NCBI GenBank assembly: GCA_019136175.1
Contig: JAGVUS010000081.1
Span: 1-8,885 of the forward strand
From: Chloroflexota bacterium
GTDB taxonomy: Bacteria > Chloroflexota > Anaerolineae > Anaerolineales > Anaerolineaceae
Direction of reading: 5' to 3'
DNA length: 8,885 nucleotides
This document shows, in pieces, positions 1-7,858 of this stretch (positions within the stretch are counted from its first letter, which is position 1; every line of letters starts with the position of its first letter). The notes under the pieces are model-generated. The model searched no databases. It saw nothing but the letters and a program-made list of their open reading frames with translations, and had not been told where the DNA came from. A program made the translations under genes and the position numbers.

Positions 1-127
1 GCATGGAGCAATGAATAAATCCTTGTGTATCCAATGTGTCCCCGCGATAAATTCCACTAAACATTGCAGATCGATACATATGGATTGGGGTAATGTGATA
101 AATTGTGTCGGCTGCGTCTATTTTCAT
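1..127 (-). CDS. DUF952 family protein, N-terminal 42 codons (cut by window edge)
   Basis: The reading frame starts at ATG 127-125 and stays open to base 1, giving 42 codons of a protein that continues outside the window. It contains TIYHIT (residues 8-13) and, after a short charged stretch, DTQGFIHCS (33-41). These are the two N-terminal signatures of the small DUF952 family, normally about 100-120 residues, with histidines H11 and H39. From memory, DUF952 has been grouped with the ADP-ribosyltransferase-like fold, where such histidines would line the nucleotide pocket; no DUF952 function is established to my knowledge. No signal peptide or membrane segment is visible, so it is probably cytosolic. 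The start shares one base with the stop of the giant upstream gene (TAATG), and GGTGA lies four bases before the ATG inside that gene's last codons, pointing to translational coupling. Family assignment is fairly secure despite truncation; its role in this operon is unknown. Confidence 0.8.
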   Translation of the reverse strand, partial: MKIDAADTIYHITPIHMYRSAMFSGIYRGDTLDTQGFIHCSM

Positions 128-129
128 TA
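125..129 (-). promoter_or_regulatory. TAATG stop/start overlap coupling the giant gene to the DUF952 gene
   Basis: Read on the minus strand, the TAA at 129-127 shares its last A with the ATG at 127-125. A GGGTGA stretch just upstream can pair with the 16S anti-Shine-Dalgarno sequence. This arrangement normally lets terminating ribosomes restart on the next gene. Confidence 0.75.
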
Positions 130-3100
130 CTTCACCCGATAAATGACAGTTGAGCGGTCTTCATAGACAGTTTCCCAAAGATGATTATTCCAGGTTTCAA
201 ATTTTGTTAACCCTTCACCGGGATAAATCACTCTTTCCAATTGTCCCACAACAATATAGGATACATCGTACTTATCCAAAAAATCTTTAACAGATGCTTG
301 ATCGAGGGATGTATAAAAATCTGCAACATCCTGTGTGCGGTTGGTAACCCAGGTGGAGGGAGTAATGGATCTCTGTTGAATTTGGTGCCAATCCCAACCG
401 ATCACCGTTGGCAATCCGGTATAAATTGAAAAACGGCTTGTCCAATGGTATAGTGGAGCATTCCCCTCCACAATCACAGGAGAACCGGTAATATTTCGCT
501 GCATCCACTGGATTGCAAGGTAATCCTGGTTCAGATCCATATCATACCCGGCTTCATTGTAATGCGAAGTCGCCATAAATGTCATTCCATCCAGGGTATG
601 AGGAGCTTCTTTACTCATCCGGTCACGAATTTTATCCGCGCCCGCCAGGAGGGGAAACAAAGCCGCACTGCCAACCAACAGCACCAGGATTGCCATCCAG
701 ATCGTTTGAAGATTGATCTTCCAGTGATTTCGAATTTCCGGAAGTAGCCAGAATAATGCTGATGCCGAGCTGATTCCAAGCATGGTCCAGGCTTGCAGAT
801 AGAATTTAAAGACAGTATTCATGCGCCCCACATCACCCTGGAGAACAATAATTTCCACCGCAAGCGTCAGAACGAATGACAGAGCGACCAGAAACAGTGT
901 GAATTTCTTCCCTTCAGGTTGACCTGGACGGAAAATCAAAATGAAGGACAGAAGAGCAACGAAAGCTGCCAGCCATGCAATTTGGATTCCGGGGTAATTG
1001 AGATCGAATCGCAAATTTTCTGGCAGGAGAAGCCGAATACCACCCGCCTGAAGAAATATCACGATTACCAGGATCAACAAGAAACCCACCCAAATCCATT
1101 TTTTATAAGGCTTCAACCGATCGAGGGCTGAGACAGGGGTTTTTGATAACCAATCCAATAATTCCCAAATCAACCAGGTAATAACTACGTACAGGAATAA
1201 CCCCCAATGCGTGACATATGACCAGAAGGGCGAATGCTCCCCTTCCCATAATCGCATACTGGTGTAACCCTGACCATACCAGTCCGAGAAAGGCATATAT
1301 AAAACAAACGCAAACAGAACCAGTGCCAAAACACTTCCAATGCTTGCAAAAAATGTGTGCCTGGCTGCTTTGTTATAAAAGTCTTCATGCAAGAAACCAT
1401 ATTGTTTTATCCCTGTATACAACATTACCAGGACCGCCATGCCAAGATAGGTCGGAAAGTCCCAGGTATTTGTTGGGCGTAATGCACCAATAATGATGGC
1501 ACCCAGCAGGACAGTCCAGATGTGGTCAAGCCATTTCTTCTCTTGAATACTTCTCCCGCCCTCCAAAAAATATGAAAAAATCCAGGCAATCGCGAGAATT
1601 GTAATGGGAAGAGCAATCAGGTGAGCATGAAGATCCGCATAGAGAAAAGTAAATGCCGGAAATTCGGTAATTGTATCCCCGGGAATTGCCCTCGATGGCA
1701 CCCAATACCACTCCCCCCATCCGTATGGTAATCTGGCACCACTGAAGTACTGTCCCAATCCCTTGATTGTCCAGGACATTCTCTGGATAAAACCGGCATC
1801 TTCAATCACTCCGCCTGGGGCAGCCAATCTTTGCAATCCATGCCAGATCATTCTGGTTGTACCAAGGTTCCCCAAAACCAGCACACCAAAAGACCCCGCC
1901 AGCCCGGCAAGAATCGGCTTCCAGTCCCCCAACCACGGTCCGGTTTTTCCTTCGCTCGCTACCGGATTGCATACCTGGTCAAGCCAGTTCCCATTCTGTT
2001 TGATAACAGATGTATAAATGCTAAGAACAATCCCAAATGCTCCAATTGCTTCCAGGCTGAACCAGGTGGGTAGAATCAGGTTATATGCAATGGACGGAAT
2101 GATCCCCAGCCATTTAGTGAGGATCCCTACAATCACAAACCCATAGTAGTAATAATTGATGTATCCGCCAGAGAACCATGGATCGTATGGCGGAAAAGTT
2201 GTGCTTTTCAGGATGGCATTAAAGTAAGCAAAATCCATTGGCTTTTCTCCGCCCTTAAACGGGTGCCAAAGGTCTGGATTTCCCAACCGTACCAGGAGAA
2301 ACGCCAGGAAAAACAAAGCCATGATGATTTCTGCAACAAGGAAATATTTCCAACGTTTTCGGAATTCATTCTTGAGTTCCTGCCTGCCCCAATAAGCTAC
2401 AATCATGCAGACGAGGAACAATCCGAGAAAAACAATTGTTATTGTCCACCGGGTAACCGGAATCCTTAACGACCCAGCCAGCCAGACCATCAGCGTAAGG
2501 AGCAGCAATCCAGCCAGTTTTGAAAAAACGAACCCCCGATCCGCCAACCCCTTCATGGCTATGCGCAATACAGGATATGCCACCCACCCCAAAATGGTGA
2601 TCACCAAATACCAAACAACCACGCCCAAGCCAGGGTAACGATTCAGAAAGGAATTTACAGGATAAAGATCCATCCATGTCCCACCGCTCCGTTGCTCTTC
2701 CAGCCGTTCCACGGGCAGCGTTAACGTTCCTGCCCCAGAGCCGGGTTCGCCACCCATCGAGGTGGAATCATCCACCGGATATTTACTTGCCTGGAAAGGC
2801 GTCAGGGGAATAACCCTTGTGAGGTCGATCGCTCCCAATTGTGACTGTACTTTTTCTGAATCATAATCAGATGTTTTTCGGAAAATCATGACCTTGGGAT
2901 GATCATATACAGTAAATGCCTCCTCGGCAAATTGTGTATTAATTTCCAGGTTGCCAAGGTTGGGATAAGAAGTTGTGACATTTACCAGTTCATATCCCAG
3001 GTCGCCATTAAACATTCCAAGTTCCGCCACACTATAACAATGGACAATATCCATTCCGTCCGGACATCCCATCAGGTGCCGGTAGAAATACGTTGTCATT

Positions 3101-5544
3101 GGATATCGCTCAGGAACTCGTACTGTTGTTCCCCACTGGCGATTGGAACTCATAATGATGTAATCTGCCTTATCCAGGATGGAGAAAAACAGCTTGCGTT
3201 TATCCTCGTTATCTGTCCAGTACATATCAAAATTCAGATCGGTGCGGTAAATTCCCGAATATTCATCAAAGGGGTTCCCCCGACCCAAATCCAACGGGAT
3301 GATGACATCCCAGACAGTTTCCACGGCTACCCGGGAGCCATAAAGTGCAATGGCTCCGTCCCCCTCTTCCAGTGATATTTCCAGCGAATATTGTTTATTT
3401 TCATCCAGGCTGATTGCTGGATCAAACAAGAATTCAACAAAATCTCCGCGCGGATCTGCAGCAATCTTGAAAATCGATTGGTAAGTTGCTTCTGCTAGAA
3501 TATTTTCCGGATCCGCAGTGTCAGAAATCGACAATTTAATCGTTTTATTTTCATTGGTTTGCAGCCAATCCACTACATGAGGAATTTGAACCGCCCTCAA
3601 TACGCCACTTCGAATTGGCTTTATAGTCGTAACGGAATAGGGTTTCCCTACCCGGATTACTTCCACAAGTTCCGGCAGATCCAGACTGGTATCCTTTCCG
3701 TCCACATCGATACCAGCCATGGATAGTTTGCCAAAAATCCGCATTATTGCCGGCTCAACAACTTCCAGCTTCAACTCATAATCCAAACCGGGTTGAACTT
3801 GAATTGGATTTTGAAAGATTATTGAATTCTGTTGTGCCTGCTGAAAACTTTGAATCAGGTATCCATAACTTGATTCTCCGTTTCCGCCCTCCCCGACAGA
3901 AGAAATCGTTGCCAGGATTGTTCGCTGTTCACCAGTGGACCCTAATTCCACAAGATTCCCTATCTTTAATTCCGTAATAGTGACAGCTTCAACCGCTTTA
4001 AATACAATTTGGAGAGGTTGAGGAGTAGAAAAAGTGGTTCCCGCTAGCGTGCTGAGAGGTTGTTGAACCAATCCATCCGTTGTCTCTATCTGTAGATTGA
4101 TGGGTCCGGGAACGTTCTCGTAGATCCATTCGCTTGCCGCTACCCGGGTTTCGGTTCTTGTATAGATTCTGGAAAAGGCGTAAGCCCATAATGCCGTTCC
4201 CGCCAGGATAACAGCCCCAAACAAAACAATTGCAATGCTTTTAATTTTTAGATTTCTTATGATGCGGATACTCGTCCTGTGATCCCACAGACTGAATAAT
4301 CCCCATGCGGATATCACCGTCATGGCTGGGTAAATCGGCAGCAAATAGCGCATACTGCTCACAAATCCAGTACCCTGCCATAAAAAGTACACCCCCACCC
4401 ATAACCATAGGAGAAGGTGAAGATGCCATTCCCGCCGGAAAAACACCTTCCAACCCATCCACAGAAAAGCCAACCACGCTAGGAGTCCGAGTGGAAGCCC
4501 CAGTCCCCAGACAGTCATATTCCACCACCCAAACCAGGCGGGGCGCCTTGCCCATTGCAGTGCAGGAGGGAAATCTACGTTTCCAGTGGATTGGCTTGCC
4601 AATTCCTTCAGGTTTGCCACCCATTTTGGATTCAATCCAACGCCAAAGGAACCCGGTCCAGAGAATGCGTAAGGTTGACAAATTCGAAACACCACCACCG
4701 ATATGACAGCCGCCAGGATGACATTTCTTGCAATAATTACCAGATATTCGCTGCGCTTTGCTTCCGGTAATCGAAAATAATAAATTGCCGCTCCAACTGG
4801 TAAAAGAAGTGCAACCGGTGCAGCACTCACCTTGGATGCCACTGCCATGCCAAGTCCAACTCCAAATAATGCATAGGCAAGAAAACCACCCCACGAGAGG
4901 CGCAGCCAGGTTCTTATTGGGGGAGTCCCTGCAGAAACATAATCATCTCCTCCATCTTCCCGCTTAGGAAGGGGGCTGGTCATTACTCGGATGGCAAAAT
5001 ACAGGGACAGGGTTACAAAGAATGTTAAGAAGCTGTCAACTGTAAAATAATGGGATTGTTGAATTTGGAGCACGGCAAAGGCAGAAAATGCAGCTGCCAA
5101 AACGGAGAGACCGGGTCGTTTATAAATCCGGTAAGCAATCAAGTACACAAGAAAGACCGTGAACAGGTCAAACAATCCTGCCAAGAATCTTCCCACCAGG
5201 AAGATCTGGTCGTAACCGGTGCGATCCACCCACTCACCCACATACCGCACGATAAACAGGGGAAATGTTCCATATACATAATAGGAATATCCCACATTGT
5301 GGGGATTCAATGTTGATAGGTCTGTATTAAAGTATTCTCCGGCTTTGACTGGTGAGATGGACGTCTCCACCATTGTCAGGAAACGTTCATCCGGATGGAC
5401 ATGATGATTATCGTCCCAATTGATCCCGATGAAACGAAAATAACCACCAGCAACCAGGGTAACTACCAGGAGGAGATCCCAAATCCAGTGATATTGATTT
5501 TGAAAACTGATACGTTTTTTGGGTTGTTCTTGCAACAAGGTCAT
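127..5544 (-). CDS. Giant fusion membrane protein: GT39-like glycosyltransferase half plus DUF2298 (Chlor_Arch_YYY) half, 1805 aa
   Basis: A multi-spanning membrane protein made of two modules. Residues 1-890 resemble a complete GT39/PMT-like glycosyltransferase: TM segment 21-37, then WDDNHHVHPDE (43-53) with the acidic pair D52/E53 expected in the first outer loop, HYFTVDSFLTFF (165-176), further TM segments to about 456, and a soluble outer part (about 465-890) ending VYDHPKVMIFRK. Residues 891-965 form a loose linker with GGEPGSGAG. Residues 965-1805 form a DUF2298 module with GGEKPMD (1098-1104), SGGYINYYYYG (1125-1135), LYADLHAH (1301-1308), RPTNTWDFP (1356-1364) and GDVGRMNTVFKFYLQ (1570-1584), followed by an outer tail. 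I count roughly a dozen TM helices in the first half and about 16 in the second. GT39-like enzymes transfer sugars from polyprenyl-phosphate donors outside the membrane; DUF2298 function is unknown. The start is ATG with GGAG 11 nt upstream and an in-frame stop (TAG 5580-5578) just before it, so no longer start is available. No frame break is seen. Confidence 0.9.
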   Translation of the reverse strand: MTLLQEQPKKRISFQNQYHWIWDLLLVVTLVAGGYFRFIGINWDDNHHVHPDERFLTMVETSISPVKAGEYFNTDLSTLNPHNVGYSYYVYGTFPLFIVRYVGEWVDRTGYDQIFLVGRFLAGLFDLFTVFLVYLIAYRIYKRPGLSVLAAAFSAFAVLQIQQSHYFTVDSFLTFFVTLSLYFAIRVMTSPLPKREDGGDDYVSAGTPPIRTWLRLSWGGFLAYALFGVGLGMAVASKVSAAPVALLLPVGAAIYYFRLPEAKRSEYLVIIARNVILAAVISVVVFRICQPYAFSGPGSFGVGLNPKWVANLKELASQSTGNVDFPPALQWARRPAWFGWWNMTVWGLGLPLGLLAWLAFLWMGWKVFFRREWHLHLLLWLWVGVYFLWQGTGFVSSMRYLLPIYPAMTVISAWGLFSLWDHRTSIRIIRNLKIKSIAIVLFGAVILAGTALWAYAFSRIYTRTETRVAASEWIYENVPGPINLQIETTDGLVQQPLSTLAGTTFSTPQPLQIVFKAVEAVTITELKIGNLVELGSTGEQRTILATISSVGEGGNGESSYGYLIQSFQQAQQNSIIFQNPIQVQPGLDYELKLEVVEPAIMRIFGKLSMAGIDVDGKDTSLDLPELVEVIRVGKPYSVTTIKPIRSGVLRAVQIPHVVDWLQTNENKTIKLSISDTADPENILAEATYQSIFKIAADPRGDFVEFLFDPAISLDENKQYSLEISLEEGDGAIALYGSRVAVETVWDVIIPLDLGRGNPFDEYSGIYRTDLNFDMYWTDNEDKRKLFFSILDKADYIIMSSNRQWGTTVRVPERYPMTTYFYRHLMGCPDGMDIVHCYSVAELGMFNGDLGYELVNVTTSYPNLGNLEINTQFAEEAFTVYDHPKVMIFRKTSDYDSEKVQSQLGAIDLTRVIPLTPFQASKYPVDDSTSMGGEPGSGAGTLTLPVERLEEQRSGGTWMDLYPVNSFLNRYPGLGVVVWYLVITILGWVAYPVLRIAMKGLADRGFVFSKLAGLLLLTLMVWLAGSLRIPVTRWTITIVFLGLFLVCMIVAYWGRQELKNEFRKRWKYFLVAEIIMALFFLAFLLVRLGNPDLWHPFKGGEKPMDFAYFNAILKSTTFPPYDPWFSGGYINYYYYGFVIVGILTKWLGIIPSIAYNLILPTWFSLEAIGAFGIVLSIYTSVIKQNGNWLDQVCNPVASEGKTGPWLGDWKPILAGLAGSFGVLVLGNLGTTRMIWHGLQRLAAPGGVIEDAGFIQRMSWTIKGLGQYFSGARLPYGWGEWYWVPSRAIPGDTITEFPAFTFLYADLHAHLIALPITILAIAWIFSYFLEGGRSIQEKKWLDHIWTVLLGAIIIGALRPTNTWDFPTYLGMAVLVMLYTGIKQYGFLHEDFYNKAARHTFFASIGSVLALVLFAFVLYMPFSDWYGQGYTSMRLWEGEHSPFWSYVTHWGLFLYVVITWLIWELLDWLSKTPVSALDRLKPYKKWIWVGFLLILVIVIFLQAGGIRLLLPENLRFDLNYPGIQIAWLAAFVALLSFILIFRPGQPEGKKFTLFLVALSFVLTLAVEIIVLQGDVGRMNTVFKFYLQAWTMLGISSASALFWLLPEIRNHWKINLQTIWMAILVLLVGSAALFPLLAGADKIRDRMSKEAPHTLDGMTFMATSHYNEAGYDMDLNQDYLAIQWMQRNITGSPVIVEGNAPLYHWTSRFSIYTGLPTVIGWDWHQIQQRSITPSTWVTNRTQDVADFYTSLDQASVKDFLDKYDVSYIVVGQLERVIYPGEGLTKFETWNNHLWETVYEDRSTVIYRVK
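3325..3645 (-). repeat. Protein-level tandem repeat B in the outer domain of the giant protein
   Basis: This codes for residues about 634-740 of the 1805-residue protein and is the second copy of the beta-rich unit. Shared landmarks with the first copy are the pattern TIKLSIS (668-674) against TILATIS (542-548), and FDPAISLDENKQYSLEI (707-723) against FQNPIQVQPGLDYELKL (577-593). The fold may be a beta-sandwich, possibly carbohydrate-binding; that is inference. Confidence 0.6.
3712..4020 (-). repeat. Protein-level tandem repeat A in the outer domain of the giant protein
   Basis: This codes for residues about 509-611 of the 1805-residue protein. The segment is rich in alternating hydrophobic residues, as in beta strands, and aligns by eye with residues 634-740. 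Its opening QPLQIVFKAVEAVTITELKI matches KPYSVTTIKPIRSGVLRAVQ of the second copy, and its end YELKLEVVEPAIMRIFG matches YSLEISLEEGDGAIALYG. The resemblance is at protein level only and was not scored. Confidence 0.6.
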
Positions 5545-5555
5545 CCGTTTCTTAA

Positions 5556-5559
5556 CTCC
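5556..5559 (-). promoter_or_regulatory. Probable ribosome binding site of the giant fusion gene
   Basis: GGAG lies 11 nt before the ATG at 5544, in the 33-nt gap after the upstream gene. The spacing is a little long, so the site is probably of moderate strength. It is the only purine-rich core in the gap. Confidence 0.5.
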
Positions 5560-5577
5560 AGCCCAATATATCCGATT

Positions 5578-7842
5578 CTACTGCCCCAATGGCTCGGCAG
5601 GGACAAAGAATAAATAGAAGTCCTTTCCTTCCAAAGAGACATCATAAAGACTTAATGAACCATTGGGATACATCCCCGACAGAATCCGGATATCCTCATG
5701 GTCATTGCTATTAATCACGAACAACTTTGATCTGGGATCGGTCCTGGTGGCTTCAAATTGATCTGTCCATATGGCAAAGTCCTTCAGCGGATAACCCGCA
5801 TTCACTCCCACCAACCTGGAATCCACCCAATGTGGATATGCAACAAGATAAGCTGTATCCACGCTGCCAACGGATTCCGCGTAATTTCTGATAACATGCC
5901 CAATATCCGTTGTGTTCCAGGAATTGGCATCATAAGCCTTGCGATATTGTTGAAAAACCAGGGAATAATTCTGGATGCTGGAAATCAGAAACAGTGTTGT
6001 AAAAATAGCCCACGCCAATCGTTGACCACTTTTATGACCCAGCCTCTCAAAGGCACGCATGATGCCGTCAAGAGCAAAACCAATGATTAGGAACACAGGA
6101 ATGATTGCACCGGCTGTGCGGTTCAGGCAGGGATTTTCCGCCGGAAACGCCAACGAAAGGATGGAGGGAAGCATCAAAACGGGGATGGATATGAGAATGA
6201 ACAGATCCATCCAATTTCGTTTCTGTATATACCGAATCAACAGCCCTGCAAATCCAAGATGAAACAAGGCTCCTGCAACAAAATCCAGGACCGGACGGTG
6301 AGGGATGGAAATGACCCATACCTCTCCATTATCCCAGGCAAACATGGTCATCGCCCGCCAGAGGTTGCTAAAAAATATCAACCACGGATTTCCCTGGATG
6401 GGCTGTTCCAATGAGCCCAGCCTGGTTAACGCCCGATACCCAACCATATCCGGATTGGCGATTGTATAACGTAGTAATGGCAGAAAAATCACCAATGAGA
6501 TAATTGCCATGACAAGGACACCAAACGCAGTTTTTCTGCGAGTTTCGGCAAGATGCCTTCCCAGGTGATGAATTAGATAAATTCCCAGCCCCAGCACCAG
6601 CAGGATCGGAACGATTCGATAAGGCGAATACCCATGCAGCCCGAGTCCAAGGAAAATTCCCGCCAGGATAAAATCATTCCTTTTCTGCAGCCGAATTCCC
6701 CGCAGAAAATAATAGATCGCCGGTGCCAGGAAAAACGGATAGAGCGTGAATCGTAGTGCAATTCGGGAAATCAGGTTCGGCCAGTAGGCAATCCCAGCAA
6801 AAGCCATGGCAATCAAGCCAGTCCGCCGGTTGCCAATCTCTTTGCCCAACAGGTAAATATAAGGCAGGGTCAACAATCCCAGGATGACTGTTCCCAGCTT
6901 CAAACTGATGAAACTTAATCCGGTTTTAAAAACAATGACCATCAAAGCGGTCCAATACATTTGGAAAAATTCCCGTCCTGTATTGCGCGGAAAATAGACA
7001 TTGGTTTGTCCGCGGAGAACATCACCAACATCCAAAAGCTTTTCCGCGTGGTCGCTGACCATTTGTGATGGAACCTGGTTAAGCAGGTAAAACCGGAAGA
7101 AGATGGCAACAATAAAAATCCCTATGAGGAGAAGAGACCAGGGATTGACCCGCAATCGTATGGTGCCCGCTTTAATAAATCCTTTCAATGCCTGCCAATA
7201 TCTTTGAATAGCCCCATCCGGTTGCCAAAACACCACGATCGTAAGCACCAAAGCTGAAATCCAAACAAATACATTGAACCAGGTAAATTGATATTGTCCC
7301 GTTCCAACCTTAAAACTAAAAATGGCAAGCAAGCTCAACAAAACAGCAGGGAACAGCCACTCCCACCGGGAATGTAAAACCCTTTCCCATAAATCAACCT
7401 TTTGATCTCCTGTTTCCACACGGTCAATCGGTTCTTCTTCTGCTGGTGGATCAATCCAAGTCAATTCTTTTTGAAGACAAGCCCAAATCATCAGGGCAAT
7501 TGCTGCACCATACAAAATAATTCCAGGGACCCAATCGCGGTTGGCTCGTGGTTCCAATGTAAATTGTGCTGTCAAAGCAATCACAAGCGCAGCAAATGTC
7601 CGCCAAGGAAACCTCGCTGACATTCTTGTGATATCCAATGATGATGTTCCCTCTGTTGGTTTTAACGAGGCAGGCGTTGCTTCCGGCTTTTCTTCTACAT
7701 CCCTGTTGCCTGCAAATGCAGAAATATCATCGGTAACTTCGTGATTCGAATCAGCAACAAATGTCCGGGGGTGTAACGGGTTTCGCCTCCAAAACAGGAT
7801 TTTTGAGATCAGGTAGTCAAGAATGCTTGGTTCTTGTTCCAT
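5578..7842 (-). CDS. GT39-like (GT-C fold) membrane glycosyltransferase, 754 aa
   Basis: The core, from about residue 233 on, resembles GT39/PMT-type enzymes, which move sugars from lipid-phosphate carriers to acceptors on the outer face of the membrane. The first TM (about 235-253) is followed by PSQMVSDHAEKLLDVGDVL (258-276), where D264 and E267 stand where most relatives have an adjacent acidic pair. FPRNTGREFFQMY (284-296) comes next, then repeated TM helices, SRIALRFTLYPFFLAP (359-374), GLHGYSPYRIVP (401-412), FPAENPCLNRTAGAIIPVF (566-584), and an outer C-terminal domain from about 625 with YLVAYPHWVDSR (665-676). In front of the core sits an extra part: a polar Glu/Pro/Thr-rich stretch (about 20-75) and four predicted TM helices (about 82-206). 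The ATG start has only a weak GAG core 7 nt upstream, and the gap to the methyltransferase gene is 16 nt. The gene ends in TAG. Donor and acceptor are unknown. The family call is firm; precise specificity is not readable. Confidence 0.85.
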   Translation of the reverse strand: MEQEPSILDYLISKILFWRRNPLHPRTFVADSNHEVTDDISAFAGNRDVEEKPEATPASLKPTEGTSSLDITRMSARFPWRTFAALVIALTAQFTLEPRANRDWVPGIILYGAAIALMIWACLQKELTWIDPPAEEEPIDRVETGDQKVDLWERVLHSRWEWLFPAVLLSLLAIFSFKVGTGQYQFTWFNVFVWISALVLTIVVFWQPDGAIQRYWQALKGFIKAGTIRLRVNPWSLLLIGIFIVAIFFRFYLLNQVPSQMVSDHAEKLLDVGDVLRGQTNVYFPRNTGREFFQMYWTALMVIVFKTGLSFISLKLGTVILGLLTLPYIYLLGKEIGNRRTGLIAMAFAGIAYWPNLISRIALRFTLYPFFLAPAIYYFLRGIRLQKRNDFILAGIFLGLGLHGYSPYRIVPILLVLGLGIYLIHHLGRHLAETRRKTAFGVLVMAIISLVIFLPLLRYTIANPDMVGYRALTRLGSLEQPIQGNPWLIFFSNLWRAMTMFAWDNGEVWVISIPHRPVLDFVAGALFHLGFAGLLIRYIQKRNWMDLFILISIPVLMLPSILSLAFPAENPCLNRTAGAIIPVFLIIGFALDGIMRAFERLGHKSGQRLAWAIFTTLFLISSIQNYSLVFQQYRKAYDANSWNTTDIGHVIRNYAESVGSVDTAYLVAYPHWVDSRLVGVNAGYPLKDFAIWTDQFEATRTDPRSKLFVINSNDHEDIRILSGMYPNGSLSLYDVSLEGKDFYLFFVPAEPLGQ

Positions 7843-7858
7843 AATTCAACTCAAATGT

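Noticed and set aside
2899..3375. A 158-codon open frame on the plus strand
   Set aside because: It is antisense to the well-supported outer domain of the giant protein, has no good ribosome site that I can see, and its product shows no domain or motif.
4305..4706. A 133-codon open frame on the plus strand
   Set aside because: Antisense to the same giant gene. The proline- and serine-rich product is typical of reverse-strand reading, and there is no independent support.
4241..4894. A 217-codon open frame on the minus strand
   Set aside because: It lies wholly inside the giant fusion gene on the same strand in another frame. Its product is rich in Cys, Trp, Gly and Ser with no recognisable domain, as expected for an out-of-frame reading of membrane-protein codons.
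127..5544. The possibility that the giant gene is two genes joined by a sequencing or assembly error
   Set aside because: The frame is continuous over 1805 codons, the linker region (about residues 891-965) reads as sensible low-complexity protein, and no start or ribosome site for a separate DUF2298 gene stands out at the junction. It cannot be excluded without reads.
4201..6670. Recurrent GCCAGGAT words (for example near 4201, 4711 and 6661), considered as a dispersed DNA motif
   Set aside because: On the coding strand they read as codons for Ile-Leu-Ala runs in hydrophobic helices. Flanks differ and spacing is irregular, so codon use explains them.
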